Positions 36,246 to 43,088 of a stretch of 43,088 nt of DNA are shown here, piece after piece; position 1 is the first letter of the stretch, and every line of letters starts with the position of its first letter. The position numbers and the translations under genes are program-made. The notes under the pieces are model-generated. The model had not been told where the DNA came from. It ran no database searches and saw nothing but the letters and a program-made list of their open reading frames with translations. Origin of the DNA: Ascidiaceihabitans sp. (GTDB taxonomy: Bacteria; Pseudomonadota; Alphaproteobacteria; Rhodobacterales; Rhodobacteraceae); assembly GCA_028388995.1 (NCBI GenBank), contig JAOEQC010000010.1, positions 1 through 43,088 on the forward strand, read 5' to 3'.

Positions 36246-37427
36246 ATGAACGGAGCTGATACAGCTTGGATCATCACAGCCACCGCATTGGTGCTAATGA
36301 TGACATTACCGGGGCTTGCCCTTTTTTATGGTGGCCTAGTACGGGCGCGCAACGTCCTTAGCGTATTTATGCATTGTTATGCGATTGCTTGTTTGATGAG
36401 CGTCTTGTGGTTCTTCTTTGGCTACTCCATCGCATTTGGTGGCGGCGACAGCGGTTACTGGGGTGGCTTGGACAAGATGATGTTGCTTGGCGTTACGTCA
36501 GACAGCCTATCGGGCACATTGCCTGAGGTTCTGTTCTTTGCCTTTCAGATGACTTTCGCAATCATCACGCCTGCATTGATTGTTGGTGCATACGTTGAAC
36601 GTATGAACTTTGGTTTCGTTTTGACCTTCTCAGCCGCGTGGATGTTGTTGTGCTATGCGCCAGTTGTTCACTGGATATGGGGCGGCGGCTTCCTAGCTGA
36701 CGGTGGCATTTTTGGTGAAACCGGCGTTCGTGATTTCGCGGGTGGTATTGTGGTTCACGAAACCGCAGGTATTGCCGCACTTGTTCTGGCCGTCTTCTTG
36801 GGCGCGCGCAAAAACCAAAACACACCGCCACATAACCCTGGCATGGTGATGATTGGTGCAGCCCTATTATGGGTTGGCTGGTTTGGCTTTAACGGTGGTT
36901 CACAGCTTGCTGCCGATGGCGGCGCCGCAATGGCGATCACAGTCACACATATCTCTGCTGCAACAGCATCGCTGACATGGGCACTGTGGGAGCGTATCAA
37001 ATTTGGTCGCGCGTCTTTGGTTGGTATCGTAACCGGTACAATCGCAGGTCTCGCATCCATCACACCAGCATCTGGCTTTGTGGGCCCGGTTGAGGCCTTG
37101 ATCATTGGTGCGATCGCAGGTGTTGGCTGCCAAGAAGCGGTAAACTTTGTGCGCAATAAATGCAAAATCGACGACACATTGGACGTCTTCGCGGTGCACG
37201 GTGTTGGCGGTATCTTTGGTACCATCATGATCGCTGTATTCGGTGCGGGCACATGGACCGCACAGTTGGGTTCACTGGCAATCGTTGGGATTTATACGCT
37301 GGTTGTAAGCATTGTGTTGGTTTTGATCATTCGTTTGTTCATCCCGATCCGCGTCGACGAAGAGACTGAAGTGAACGGTCTTGATCTCGCGATCCACGGC
37401 GAACGTGCATACGACATGAGCAGTTAA
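36246..37427 (+). CDS. amtB: Ammonium transporter AmtB
   Basis: This trimeric membrane channel takes up ammonium. About eleven hydrophobic segments are visible. The twin-histidine pore pair is H171 (VVHETAG) and H318 (FAVHGVGG), and the conserved aspartate is D163. At 393 residues without a cleavable signal it is of normal size. A GGGAGA site precedes the ATG. The partner PII gene glnK, usually adjacent, is absent here. Regulation by the NtrBC system 3.6 kb away is likely by family knowledge, but I saw no sigma54-type promoter upstream. Confidence 0.95.
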   Translation: MNGADTAWIITATALVLMMTLPGLALFYGGLVRARNVLSVFMHCYAIACLMSVLWFFFGYSIAFGGGDSGYWGGLDKMMLLGVTSDSLSGTLPEVLFFAFQMTFAIITPALIVGAYVERMNFGFVLTFSAAWMLLCYAPVVHWIWGGGFLADGGIFGETGVRDFAGGIVVHETAGIAALVLAVFLGARKNQNTPPHNPGMVMIGAALLWVGWFGFNGGSQLAADGGAAMAITVTHISAATASLTWALWERIKFGRASLVGIVTGTIAGLASITPASGFVGPVEALIIGAIAGVGCQEAVNFVRNKCKIDDTLDVFAVHGVGGIFGTIMIAVFGAGTWTAQLGSLAIVGIYTLVVSIVLVLIIRLFIPIRVDEETEVNGLDLAIHGERAYDMSS

Positions 37428-37454
37428 ACACTGAGCATAATAAGATAGGTAATG

Positions 37455-37477
37455 CGGGCCCCTAGTGGGCCCGTTTT
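37455..37477. terminator. Terminator between amtB and the MmgE/PrpD gene
   Basis: CGGGCCC (37455-37461) pairs with GGGCCCG (37467-37473) around CTAGT and is followed by TTTT on the plus strand. It ends amtB transcription. It also overlaps the last codons of the converging gene, so it may act in both directions. Confidence 0.8.
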
Positions 37478-38736
37478 GCGTTTAAGAGGGTTGTTAGGGC
37501 GCTTAGATCTTCACCCTGCACTGCGACCCAAAGTGCGTTGGCCGCGTCCGGTCCCACCAGTCCTTTTGCCTTCTTCAGCAGCTTATCTTTGCGCAGTGAA
37601 AGGGACATTGGCGCTGCAAGATCATGGGTGACTGTGTGATCTTTGACGTCCGTGACGATGCGCGCACAGGATTGCATCTCTGATAGCGTTTCATCCCCGG
37701 TGACTGCTACTTTTTGCGCCAAACGGGTGAGCGCATGATCTTTTGCTGCATCATCATTATACTGCTCAATATCCCCTGTGTTGATCCCTGACAAAGCCAT
37801 AGCAGCGGTTTGTGAATAGCTAAATTTACACTCAAGACCTGTTCGTGGCTGCGCGATATTGCACACAGTCAACCAACTTGGATGCGTGGTTACATAGACG
37901 CTTTGGATCGTTTCAGTTTCGACGCTCACATCTGCCAAGGCCTCAAGCATCGCATGTAGACCGTGACAACAGGCGTGGAATTTGTGGCTGACGGTTTCCA
38001 TCTGCCATGCGCCCTGCCCGATATTTGTTGGGTTGTGCTGACCGTGATGAGTTTCCCCAAATCCAAGCGGACCTTCCAATCCATCGTCCGCAGACGTCAT
38101 GCCCGATTGCGCCCAAAGCGCTGCTTCGACGCCGCAGCGCGCAGCCAGCCCTGCATTCAATGGTTTGCCCATTGTCCCGAATTGGGATTTGAGTCCTGAC
38201 GCCATCGTGCTGGCCAAGCCAATTGCCGCGCGAATTTGTGTGTCAGACAAATAAAGCAACCGTGCCGCCGCGATCGTTGCACCGAAAGCCCCTGCCGTGG
38301 CGGTTTGATGATAGCCGATTTGATAGTGATCACGCCCCAACCATAGACCGACGTGAACGGAGGACTCGGTGCCGATGAGGGCGGCATCGATCATATCAGG
38401 GACCGATGCATCAACATGCTGCGAAATTGCGAGAGCCGCCGAAACAACAGCAACTGAGGGATGCCCGATATGTGCGAAATGCGTGTCGTCAAAATCCAAC
38501 GCATGGGACAGTGTGCCGTTTATCAGCGCCGCATTGCTAGGTGATCCTGTGCCGCCACCTAGAATTTGGCACGGGCCCTGCGTTGCATTTGCTGTGACGA
38601 AGCCATCAAAACTGCCCTCTGCGGCGCCCGCCAATCCGCAAGCGGCCCAATCTAACACTGACAATTGCATGACATCGCGCGCATCACTGTTTGGTTGTGC
38701 GTTCGCAAAAGCGATCAGATCGTTGGTAAGGGTCAT
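37462..38736 (-). CDS. MmgE/PrpD-family protein
   Basis: This family includes 2-methylcitrate dehydratase and aconitate-type decarboxylases. The 424 residues show the typical helical N-terminal part with LSVLDWAACGLAGA, then ALINGTLSHALDFDDTHF (cut here to its key core HALDFDDTH near residue 80), and HPSVAVVSAALA. No other propionate-pathway gene is nearby, so PrpD activity cannot be claimed. It lies 39 bases from the COQ10/RatA gene on the same strand. Confidence 0.82.
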   Translation of the reverse strand: MTLTNDLIAFANAQPNSDARDVMQLSVLDWAACGLAGAAEGSFDGFVTANATQGPCQILGGGTGSPSNAALINGTLSHALDFDDTHFAHIGHPSVAVVSAALAISQHVDASVPDMIDAALIGTESSVHVGLWLGRDHYQIGYHQTATAGAFGATIAAARLLYLSDTQIRAAIGLASTMASGLKSQFGTMGKPLNAGLAARCGVEAALWAQSGMTSADDGLEGPLGFGETHHGQHNPTNIGQGAWQMETVSHKFHACCHGLHAMLEALADVSVETETIQSVYVTTHPSWLTVCNIAQPRTGLECKFSYSQTAAMALSGINTGDIEQYNDDAAKDHALTRLAQKVAVTGDETLSEMQSCARIVTDVKDHTVTHDLAAPMSLSLRKDKLLKKAKGLVGPDAANALWVAVQGEDLSALTTLLNAKRAH

Positions 38737-38775
38737 CTATGGCTCCGGTCAGGTGAACGACCAAAGCGGATTTGC

Positions 38776-39219
38776 TTAGCCGTAAAGTGTGACAGCCCGC
38801 GCTTCGAACGCACGGACAACACGTTGCATCGCCTCGTTAAACACAAGGCCGATGATCCCCTGTAGGATGGCGTTTTTAAATTCAAAATCAACAAAGAAGA
38901 TGACGTTGCACCCTGTTGGAGTGTCCTCAAACGCCCAATTGGATTTCATGTACTTAAACGGACCATCCAAATATTCGGTGTCGATCTTCATATCATCCGG
39001 GAAAAGCGTGACATGGCTGCCGAACCGTTCGCGGAAAACTTTGAAAGAAATCACCAAATCCGCCTCAAGCACCACGCTTTGCTCAACCGGTGTTGTGGAT
39101 CGAATACGTGCAGCGGCGCACCACGGCAAAAACTGGGGATAAGATGCCACATCTGCCACCAGATTGTACATCTGTTGGGCTGTGTATGGCAGAGGACGTG
39201 TTTCTGAGTGTGTGGGCAT
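38776..39219 (-). CDS. COQ10/RatA-type START-domain protein
   Basis: This 147-residue protein has the SRPBCC/START fold of coenzyme-Q-binding COQ10, annotated RatA in enterics. Family-like blocks are YTAQQMYNLVADVASYPQFL at the start and LPWCAAARI after it, with LVFNEAMQRVVRAFEARA at the end. I start at ATG 39217-39219 (MPTHSETRPLPY). A frame opening 35 codons upstream overlaps the hpt start and has no match. In many alphaproteobacteria this gene neighbours lipA, which is about 1.8 kb away here. A toxin role is not supported by anything in this window. Confidence 0.85.
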   Translation of the reverse strand: MPTHSETRPLPYTAQQMYNLVADVASYPQFLPWCAAARIRSTTPVEQSVVLEADLVISFKVFRERFGSHVTLFPDDMKIDTEYLDGPFKYMKSNWAFEDTPTGCNVIFFVDFEFKNAILQGIIGLVFNEAMQRVVRAFEARAVTLYG

Positions 39220-39294
39220 AACTTTTTTGCATTTTAATATGGTTATCGTTCGAATCCATGTGTTACGAAACCCTTGCAAATACAAGGGGTGAAC

Positions 39295-39831
39295 ATGCCA
39301 CAGCGTCCATATGTCATCGATCAAATGATCTCGGCCAAATCCATTGCGGCACGGATTGAAGAGCTAAGTCACGTGCTTCAAGACGAATTCAACGGGACCG
39401 ATAAACTGGTTGTTGTTGGCCTTTTACGCGGCTCGTTCGTGTTTATTGCTGACCTTGTACGCGAGTTGGATTTGCCAATCGAAGTCGATTTCCTGGAAGC
39501 ATCCAGTTACGGTGACGGTATGGAAAGCAGAAGAGAAGTTCGCATTCTCAAAGACTTGCGCGGCGCAATTGAAGGTCGCGATGTTTTGGTTGTCGAGGAT
39601 ATTGTCGACACGGGTCACACCTTGAACCACGTCACAAAGATGCTTTTGACACGCAACCCTGCACGTCTGAAATCTGTGGCTTTGTTGGATAAACCGTCAC
39701 GGCGCGAAGTAGATTTTCGTGCGGACTATGTTGGCTTTGATATCCCAGATGAATTTGTCGTGGGTTATGGAATTGATTTTGCTCAACGCAACCGGAACCT
39801 CCCCTATATCGGGAAGGTTCGGTTCACATGA
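39295..39831 (+). CDS. hpt: Hypoxanthine phosphoribosyltransferase
   Basis: Hpt converts hypoxanthine (and often guanine) with PRPP to the nucleotide, a purine salvage step in the cytosol. The PRPP motif [11 protein letters not shown] is at about residues 99-109; [12 protein letters not shown] near 43 is the pyrophosphate loop. ATG 39295 is preceded by AAGGGG, and the 178 residues start [13 protein letters not shown] as in relatives. The upstream in-frame codon at 39274 lacks a site. It diverges from the COQ10/RatA gene. Confidence 0.93.
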   Translation: MPQRPYVIDQMISAKSIAARIEELSHVLQDEFNGTDKLVVVGLLRGSFVFIADLVRELDLPIEVDFLEASSYGDGMESRREVRILKDLRGAIEGRDVLVVEDIVDTGHTLNHVTKMLLTRNPARLKSVALLDKPSRREVDFRADYVGFDIPDEFVVGYGIDFAQRNRNLPYIGKVRFT

Positions 39832-39848
39832 TCTGAAATGAATCGGTC

Positions 39849-40130
39849 TTAGTTACAGACGATTTCACGCATAACGGTGTGTGCTTCGGCAACTTTAGTT
39901 TTGTCTTCGCGATAAACTGCTGGAAATTCCATCAGATCAATACGGCCGTTGGTGCGTTTGATATACTGGCGATACTAGTCTTTGATTTTGACGCGTTTCA
40001 CGCTGTATTGTGCAGCAACTTTAACTTCCTGATAGCATCCGACGCGTGTTGCGCGTGACTCGCCTGCAGCAGAGACCGGTGCTGCGACAACAAATGAGAT
40101 TGCCACTAATGGGGCCAAAAAACGTTTCAT
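39849..40130 (-). pseudogene. Small secreted cysteine protein, interrupted by TAG (copy 1)
   Basis: From ATG 40128-40130 the frame encodes a signal peptide (MKRFLAPLVAISFVVAAPVSA) and a mature part with GCYQEVKVAAQYSVK. TAG at 39975-39977 is codon 52. The same frame then continues with YRQYIKRTNGRIDLMEFPAV and ends in REIVCN-TAA at 39849, 93 sense positions in all. Two cysteines in the mature part could form a disulfide. It is a paralogue of the adjacent copy 2: both share C-Y-x-x-V-x-V-x-A, Y-x(6)-R-x-G and P-x-V-Y. The function is unknown. An AAAAGG site precedes the start. Confidence 0.72.
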
Positions 40131-40238
40131 AACATAACCTTTTAAAAGTTAACTGGCTTTTGGTTAACTAAGAAAAAGGGCTAAAAAGCGGCCCCTCTCT
40201 GACAAGAATACGAAACTGCGGGTGAAAACCCACAAAAA

Positions 40239-40267
40239 AAGAGGCGCACAGCAGATGTACGCCTCTT
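40239..40267 (-). terminator. Intrinsic terminator after secreted copy 2
   Basis: AAGAGGCG (40239-40246) pairs with CGCCTCTT (40260-40267). On the minus strand the stem is followed by a run of seven T. It lies 22 bases after the copy-2 stop and before copy 1, so the two copies are separate transcripts. Confidence 0.8.
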
Positions 40268-40288
40268 AATTTGCATTTGGTTAAAGGC

Positions 40289-40561
40289 TTACTTGTTGCG
40301 AGCAGCTTTAACTTTTAGGTAATAACCTTTGGTCTTCTGGTGTGAGTGCTGGATGTAAACTGGTGCGTAATATACTTCTACCAATTGGCCATCACGGTGT
40401 TCCCACTTAGTGTAAGCTGCAGAATCCAATTACTTGTGTGTTTCAGTTTTTGCTGGAACCCAAACGCTGTCGTAGCAAGCGACGACTTTACCTTCCCAAG
40501 CCATTGCTGGCGCTGCGAAAGAAACCAAAACGGCTGCTGCTGTTAAAATTGTAGTTTTTAT
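40289..40561 (-). pseudogene. Small secreted protein, ATA start and TAA interruption (copy 2)
   Basis: The frame begins at ATA 40559-40561, where an ATG would be expected: GGAG lies 8 bases before it and the residues after it form a signal peptide (KTTILTAAAVLVSFAAPAMA). The mature part has ACYDSVWVPAKTETHK, then TAA at 40430-40432, then DSAAYTKWEHRDGQLVEVYY and APVYIQHSHQKTKG to TAA 40289. Length would be 90 residues. It is homologous to copy 1. Loss of the start codon plus one nonsense change argues for decay. Weak initiation at ATA or at an upstream in-frame codon cannot be excluded. Confidence 0.7.
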
Positions 40562-40615
40562 AATAAGTACTCCATTTATAAATAGTGAGCTCAAACTAGT
40601 AGTGCTGTTAACCAT

Positions 40616-40976
40616 GTTTTGTGAAAACTTCAGGTTTTGGTGATCTCACGTTCAAAAAATGTCAAAAAAGTGATGCATTCACGGATTTATGTCAGAATGG
40701 AAACAGTTACGTGAAACAAGTTAAACCACTGAAAACGTAACTGTATTTAATATGGAAACAATAGATTGATTTGCAATAAACTGTAAAATACAGATAGAAC
40801 CACTTCTGCCTATTTAGGCAACTGTTTCCAAGTAAAGGCCGTCGTCAAAGCGTGGCAATGTGCCTACGCAGCTTTCAGCTGAACGGCTTTCAAAAAGCCA
40901 AAAATAAAGCGTTTCCAGCCATTTAAGGTCGGAAATACAGTTTGAATTTCAGTAGTATCAGGCGGAAAACCGCAAA
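40616..40976 (-). other. AT-rich intergenic region between secreted copy 2 and lipA
   Basis: I see no coding frame here. Three copies of TGGAAACA occur: two inside an exact 11-base inverted repeat (TGGAAACAGTT at 40698-40708 and its complement at 40820-40830), and one at 40753-40760. A short GCGG-AAAA-CCGC hairpin lies 15 bases before the lipA stop side. The region should hold the promoter of copy 2 and the lipA 3' end. An unlisted small RNA is possible but unsupported. Confidence 0.45.
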
Positions 40977-41924
40977 TTAACCATGTTTGGCCTGACGTGC
41001 CGCACGCAATTGCGCGAAATCATCACCTGCATGGTAGCTAGACCGCGTGAGCGGAGTTGCGGACACCATCACGAACCCCTTGCCATAGGCGGCCTTCTCA
41101 TAGGCTGCAAATTCATCGGGATGTACAAAGCGGTCAACAGCATGGTGCTTTGGCGTTGGTTGCAGGTACTGTCCCACAGTCAGGAAATCGATATCAGCGG
41201 CGCGCATGTCTTCCATGACTTGCATGACCGATTGGCGGTCCTCTCCCAATCCAACCATGATACCCGATTTGGTGAACATCATTGGATCCAGTTCCTTCAC
41301 ACGCTGCAATAGACGCAATGAGTGGAAGTACCGCGCGCCTGGACGCACTTCTGGATACAGTCCCGGAACCGTTTCAAGGTTGTGGTTAAAGACATCTGGA
41401 CGCGCCTCAACGACCACTTCCAATACGGATGGGTCACAGCGGATAAAGTCCGGTGTTAGAATTTCGATGGTTGTATTGGGGCTGCGGTGACGGATCGCAC
41501 GAATGGTTTGTGCAAAGTGATCCGCACCACCATCCGTGATATCGTCGCGATCAACCGAGGTCACAACAACGTGGTTCAAGCCTAGTTTTTCAACCGCATG
41601 GGCCACGCGCCCCGGTTCAAATGCATCTAAATCTTCAGGTGGCTTACCCGTCGCGATGTTGCAGAAGGTACATGCGCGCGTGCAGACCTCCCCCATAATC
41701 ATCATGGTCGCGTGTCCTTGACTCCAACATTCGCCCACGTTTGGGCAACCTGCTTCTTCGCAGACCGTCACAAGGTTGTTGTCACGCATGATTTTGCGCG
41801 TTTCATCATAGCCCTTGCTGTTGGGGGCTTTGACCCTAATCCAATCTGGCTTTTTAGGCTGTGGACTGTCTGGACGCCGTGCTTTTTCAGGGTGGCGTTG
41901 TTCAGGAATTTTCAGATCACGCAT
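40977..41924 (-). CDS. lipA: Lipoyl synthase
   Basis: LipA is a radical-SAM enzyme that inserts two sulfurs into octanoyl groups on lipoyl domains. Both iron-sulfur sites are present: the auxiliary cluster C55-x4-C60-x5-C66 in [14 protein letters not shown], and the radical-SAM C81-x3-C85-x2-C88 in CTRACTFC. The C-terminal SSYHAGD carries the conserved serine region. I start at ATG 41922-41924 ([18 protein letters not shown]), preceded by AAAAGG. The frame opens 26 codons earlier without a family match. The 315-residue length is normal. Confidence 0.95.
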   Translation of the reverse strand: MRDLKIPEQRHPEKARRPDSPQPKKPDWIRVKAPNSKGYDETRKIMRDNNLVTVCEEAGCPNVGECWSQGHATMMIMGEVCTRACTFCNIATGKPPEDLDAFEPGRVAHAVEKLGLNHVVVTSVDRDDITDGGADHFAQTIRAIRHRSPNTTIEILTPDFIRCDPSVLEVVVEARPDVFNHNLETVPGLYPEVRPGARYFHSLRLLQRVKELDPMMFTKSGIMVGLGEDRQSVMQVMEDMRAADIDFLTVGQYLQPTPKHHAVDRFVHPDEFAAYEKAAYGKGFVMVSATPLTRSSYHAGDDFAQLRAARQAKHG

Positions 41925-42064
41925 GTTATCGGCCTTTTGGGCTGCGCTTTGGCAGCAAGAGTTAGTGTAGTTTAACCTTAAACCGTTATGGTTAAAACCC
42001 AATGTAGTGCAAACCAGCTATGTTCCAGCGCGATATCACTCTTTTTATCTACAGCCCCAAACAA

Positions 42065-43088
42065 CTAACCAATCAAATCGCCGTCGACCCCTAATGTACG
42101 CGAGTAATGTTGATGAAGCCGCATCAATGCGATCCGCAAGACTATCTTCCCAGATCGTGCAGACCAACCCAATCGTTTTTTACCGCCTCAAGCCCCTCAA
42201 GGTAACAACAACAACGCAGCAAGACATCAGACAACCAGGCGCTAGATCGGCCATCACATCGGCCACACGCTTGCGCGCGGCGGACGGTCCATCGCCAACA
42301 CCACTGTCGGGTGCAAAACCACCGCGTCCACCTGATGTAAGAAAACGATCCCAATTTTGCGCAACCCGTGGTCCCATTTGGGCCAACTCAAAATCTTCAC
42401 GAAGTCGTTCGCCAACATGGACCAGCGCGTCACTTAAAAAGGGTTTACCATCCTTGTCCCGACGACGTGACAACCCAGTTAAGGGAGATTCAGACAGGTT
42501 ATAACATATCCGCTTCGGCCGACCTGTATCAGTATCAGGCAGAGTCTTTTCGCCCCATTTGCGATGCTGAGGTGCGTACTCTTCGGGTTCGCCAAACCTA
42601 GTATATGGTGAGCTCTTCAGCATTTTGCTCAGCGCAGACCGCCCTGCAGTCGTGATCTGATACCGCACGATGCGACCTGATGTTTGCTGTTCGATCCAGT
42701 TTTTCAGCGCCATAGCTTGCGAAATATCGCGTTCAACCACCGCTGTTCGAGTGCTTTGACCGTTGGTACCGTCACGCACAACAACTGCTTTATCCTTGTC
42801 AGTGGCCACGGCTAAAACCGCTCCCTTCTCACAAAAACGCCGCAAAAATGCGGATCGCCTCTTGCTCAAGAATTGTCTCATCAGTCGTAATTTTTATGTC
42901 AAAACTCATATCAAACGTTTCCTTAGATAAGGACACAGACCATTCACGGGACGTGTCGAAATAGTGGGTGCCAAGTCTGTTTAAGACGGCGTCAACCAAC
43001 GGATCATCGCGGCGGGCCTCAACCTTGCGATTTTGACGTAAAATCGTAGAGGCATGGGACCCCGACATCCGAGCCAACGCACGTATAG
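42065..43088 (-). pseudogene. Broken DUF6456 helix-turn-helix regulator (runs off window)
   Basis: Reading leftwards from the window edge, the frame runs ARMSGSHASTILRQNRKVE (a helix-turn-helix like those near the start of DUF6456 proteins), RRDDPLVDAVLNRL, and then meets a frameshift at the A5 run 42844-42848. The next frame continues RRFCEKGAVLAVATDKDK and RIVRYQITTAGRSALSKM and the DUF6456 core (ESPLTGLSRRRDKDGKPFL). Two more shifts follow: near 42231-42237 (into DVLLRCCCYLEGLEA) and at the T6 run 42176-42181 (into RLGWSARSGKIVLRIALMRL), ending at TAG 42065. The 5' end lies outside. The domain name is from memory. With three breaks a full-length regulator is unlikely. Confidence 0.78.

Noticed and set aside
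36755-37252. 165-codon minus-strand frame antisense to amtB
   Set aside because: Ala/Pro/Thr-rich mirror of membrane-helix codons, with no supporting signal.
38776-39219. Toxin-antitoxin toxin RatA
   Set aside because: No antitoxin gene is adjacent, and the fold matches the COQ10 ubiquinone-binding group.
9909-40561. Reassignment of TAA or TAG to sense codons
   Set aside because: Housekeeping genes in the same window end in TAA, TAG and TGA, and the same loci also carry frameshifts, so decay is simpler.

Overview
The window looks like chromosomal DNA from a Roseobacter-lineage alphaproteobacterium (Rhodobacteraceae) of moderate GC. The evidence is the set of lineage-typical neighbourhoods: ihfA next to an acidic-tailed MerR regulator; a fused double-domain dCTP deaminase; nagZ-scpA-scpB; erpA/dgt/argS/SPOR; and the complete run dusB-ntrB-ntrC-ntrY-ntrX-trkA-trkH-hfq-hflX. 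The genus cannot be fixed from sequence alone. A genome rich in pseudogenes, as reported for the polar genus Octadecabacter, would fit.

Layout. 1-1.5 kb: ihfA (cut by the window edge) and a MerR-type regulator, then tRNA-Pro(GGG). 1.7-9.9 kb: dcd on the plus strand; then on the minus strand dgt, argS, a SPOR protein, nagZ, scpA, scpB and an unlisted 38-residue gene; erpA diverges from dgt. 9.9-11.3 kb: an intact 88-residue protein made of four GD...FMS repeats, followed by a badly broken partner gene. 11.6-14.1 kb: xth, a flavin monooxygenase and a zinc-ligand-poor dksA. 14.3-18.6 kb: a MoxR ATPase and its VWA partner, with a broken acetyltransferase, a broken DUF2927 lipoprotein and a 55-residue membrane protein between them. 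18.7-19.9 kb: two more broken genes. 20-21.9 kb: a cytochrome P450 and an M48 protease. 21.9-33.7 kb: the hfq/hflX, trk, ntr and dusB block, all minus strand. 33.9-36 kb: ispD-ispF-pgpA-cinA, a tightly overlapped plus-strand operon. 36.2-43.1 kb: amtB, an MmgE/PrpD protein, a COQ10/RatA protein, hpt, two broken tandem secreted proteins, lipA, and a broken DUF6456 regulator that runs off the right edge.

How it fits together. The ntr block holds two sensor/regulator pairs for nitrogen status, with a tRNA dihydrouridine synthase at the head and potassium uptake (TrkA/TrkH) and RNA-chaperone genes downstream. NtrC and NtrX both lack the sigma54-contacting GAFTGA loop, so sigma70-type activation is expected, as known for Rhodobacter capsulatus NtrC. 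amtB, a likely nitrogen-responsive gene, is 2.5 kb away from dusB.

The most striking feature is selective decay. Eight accessory genes carry 11 in-frame stop codons (7 TAA, 4 TAG, no TGA) and several frameshifts, many at A/T or G runs, while about 30 housekeeping genes are uninterrupted. I found no CRISPR array, insertion sequence or prophage. I did not find a convincing new multi-gene system. The best leads are the GD...FMS repeat protein with its ruined neighbour, the MoxR/VWA locus with its decayed interior, and the tandem secreted cysteine proteins.
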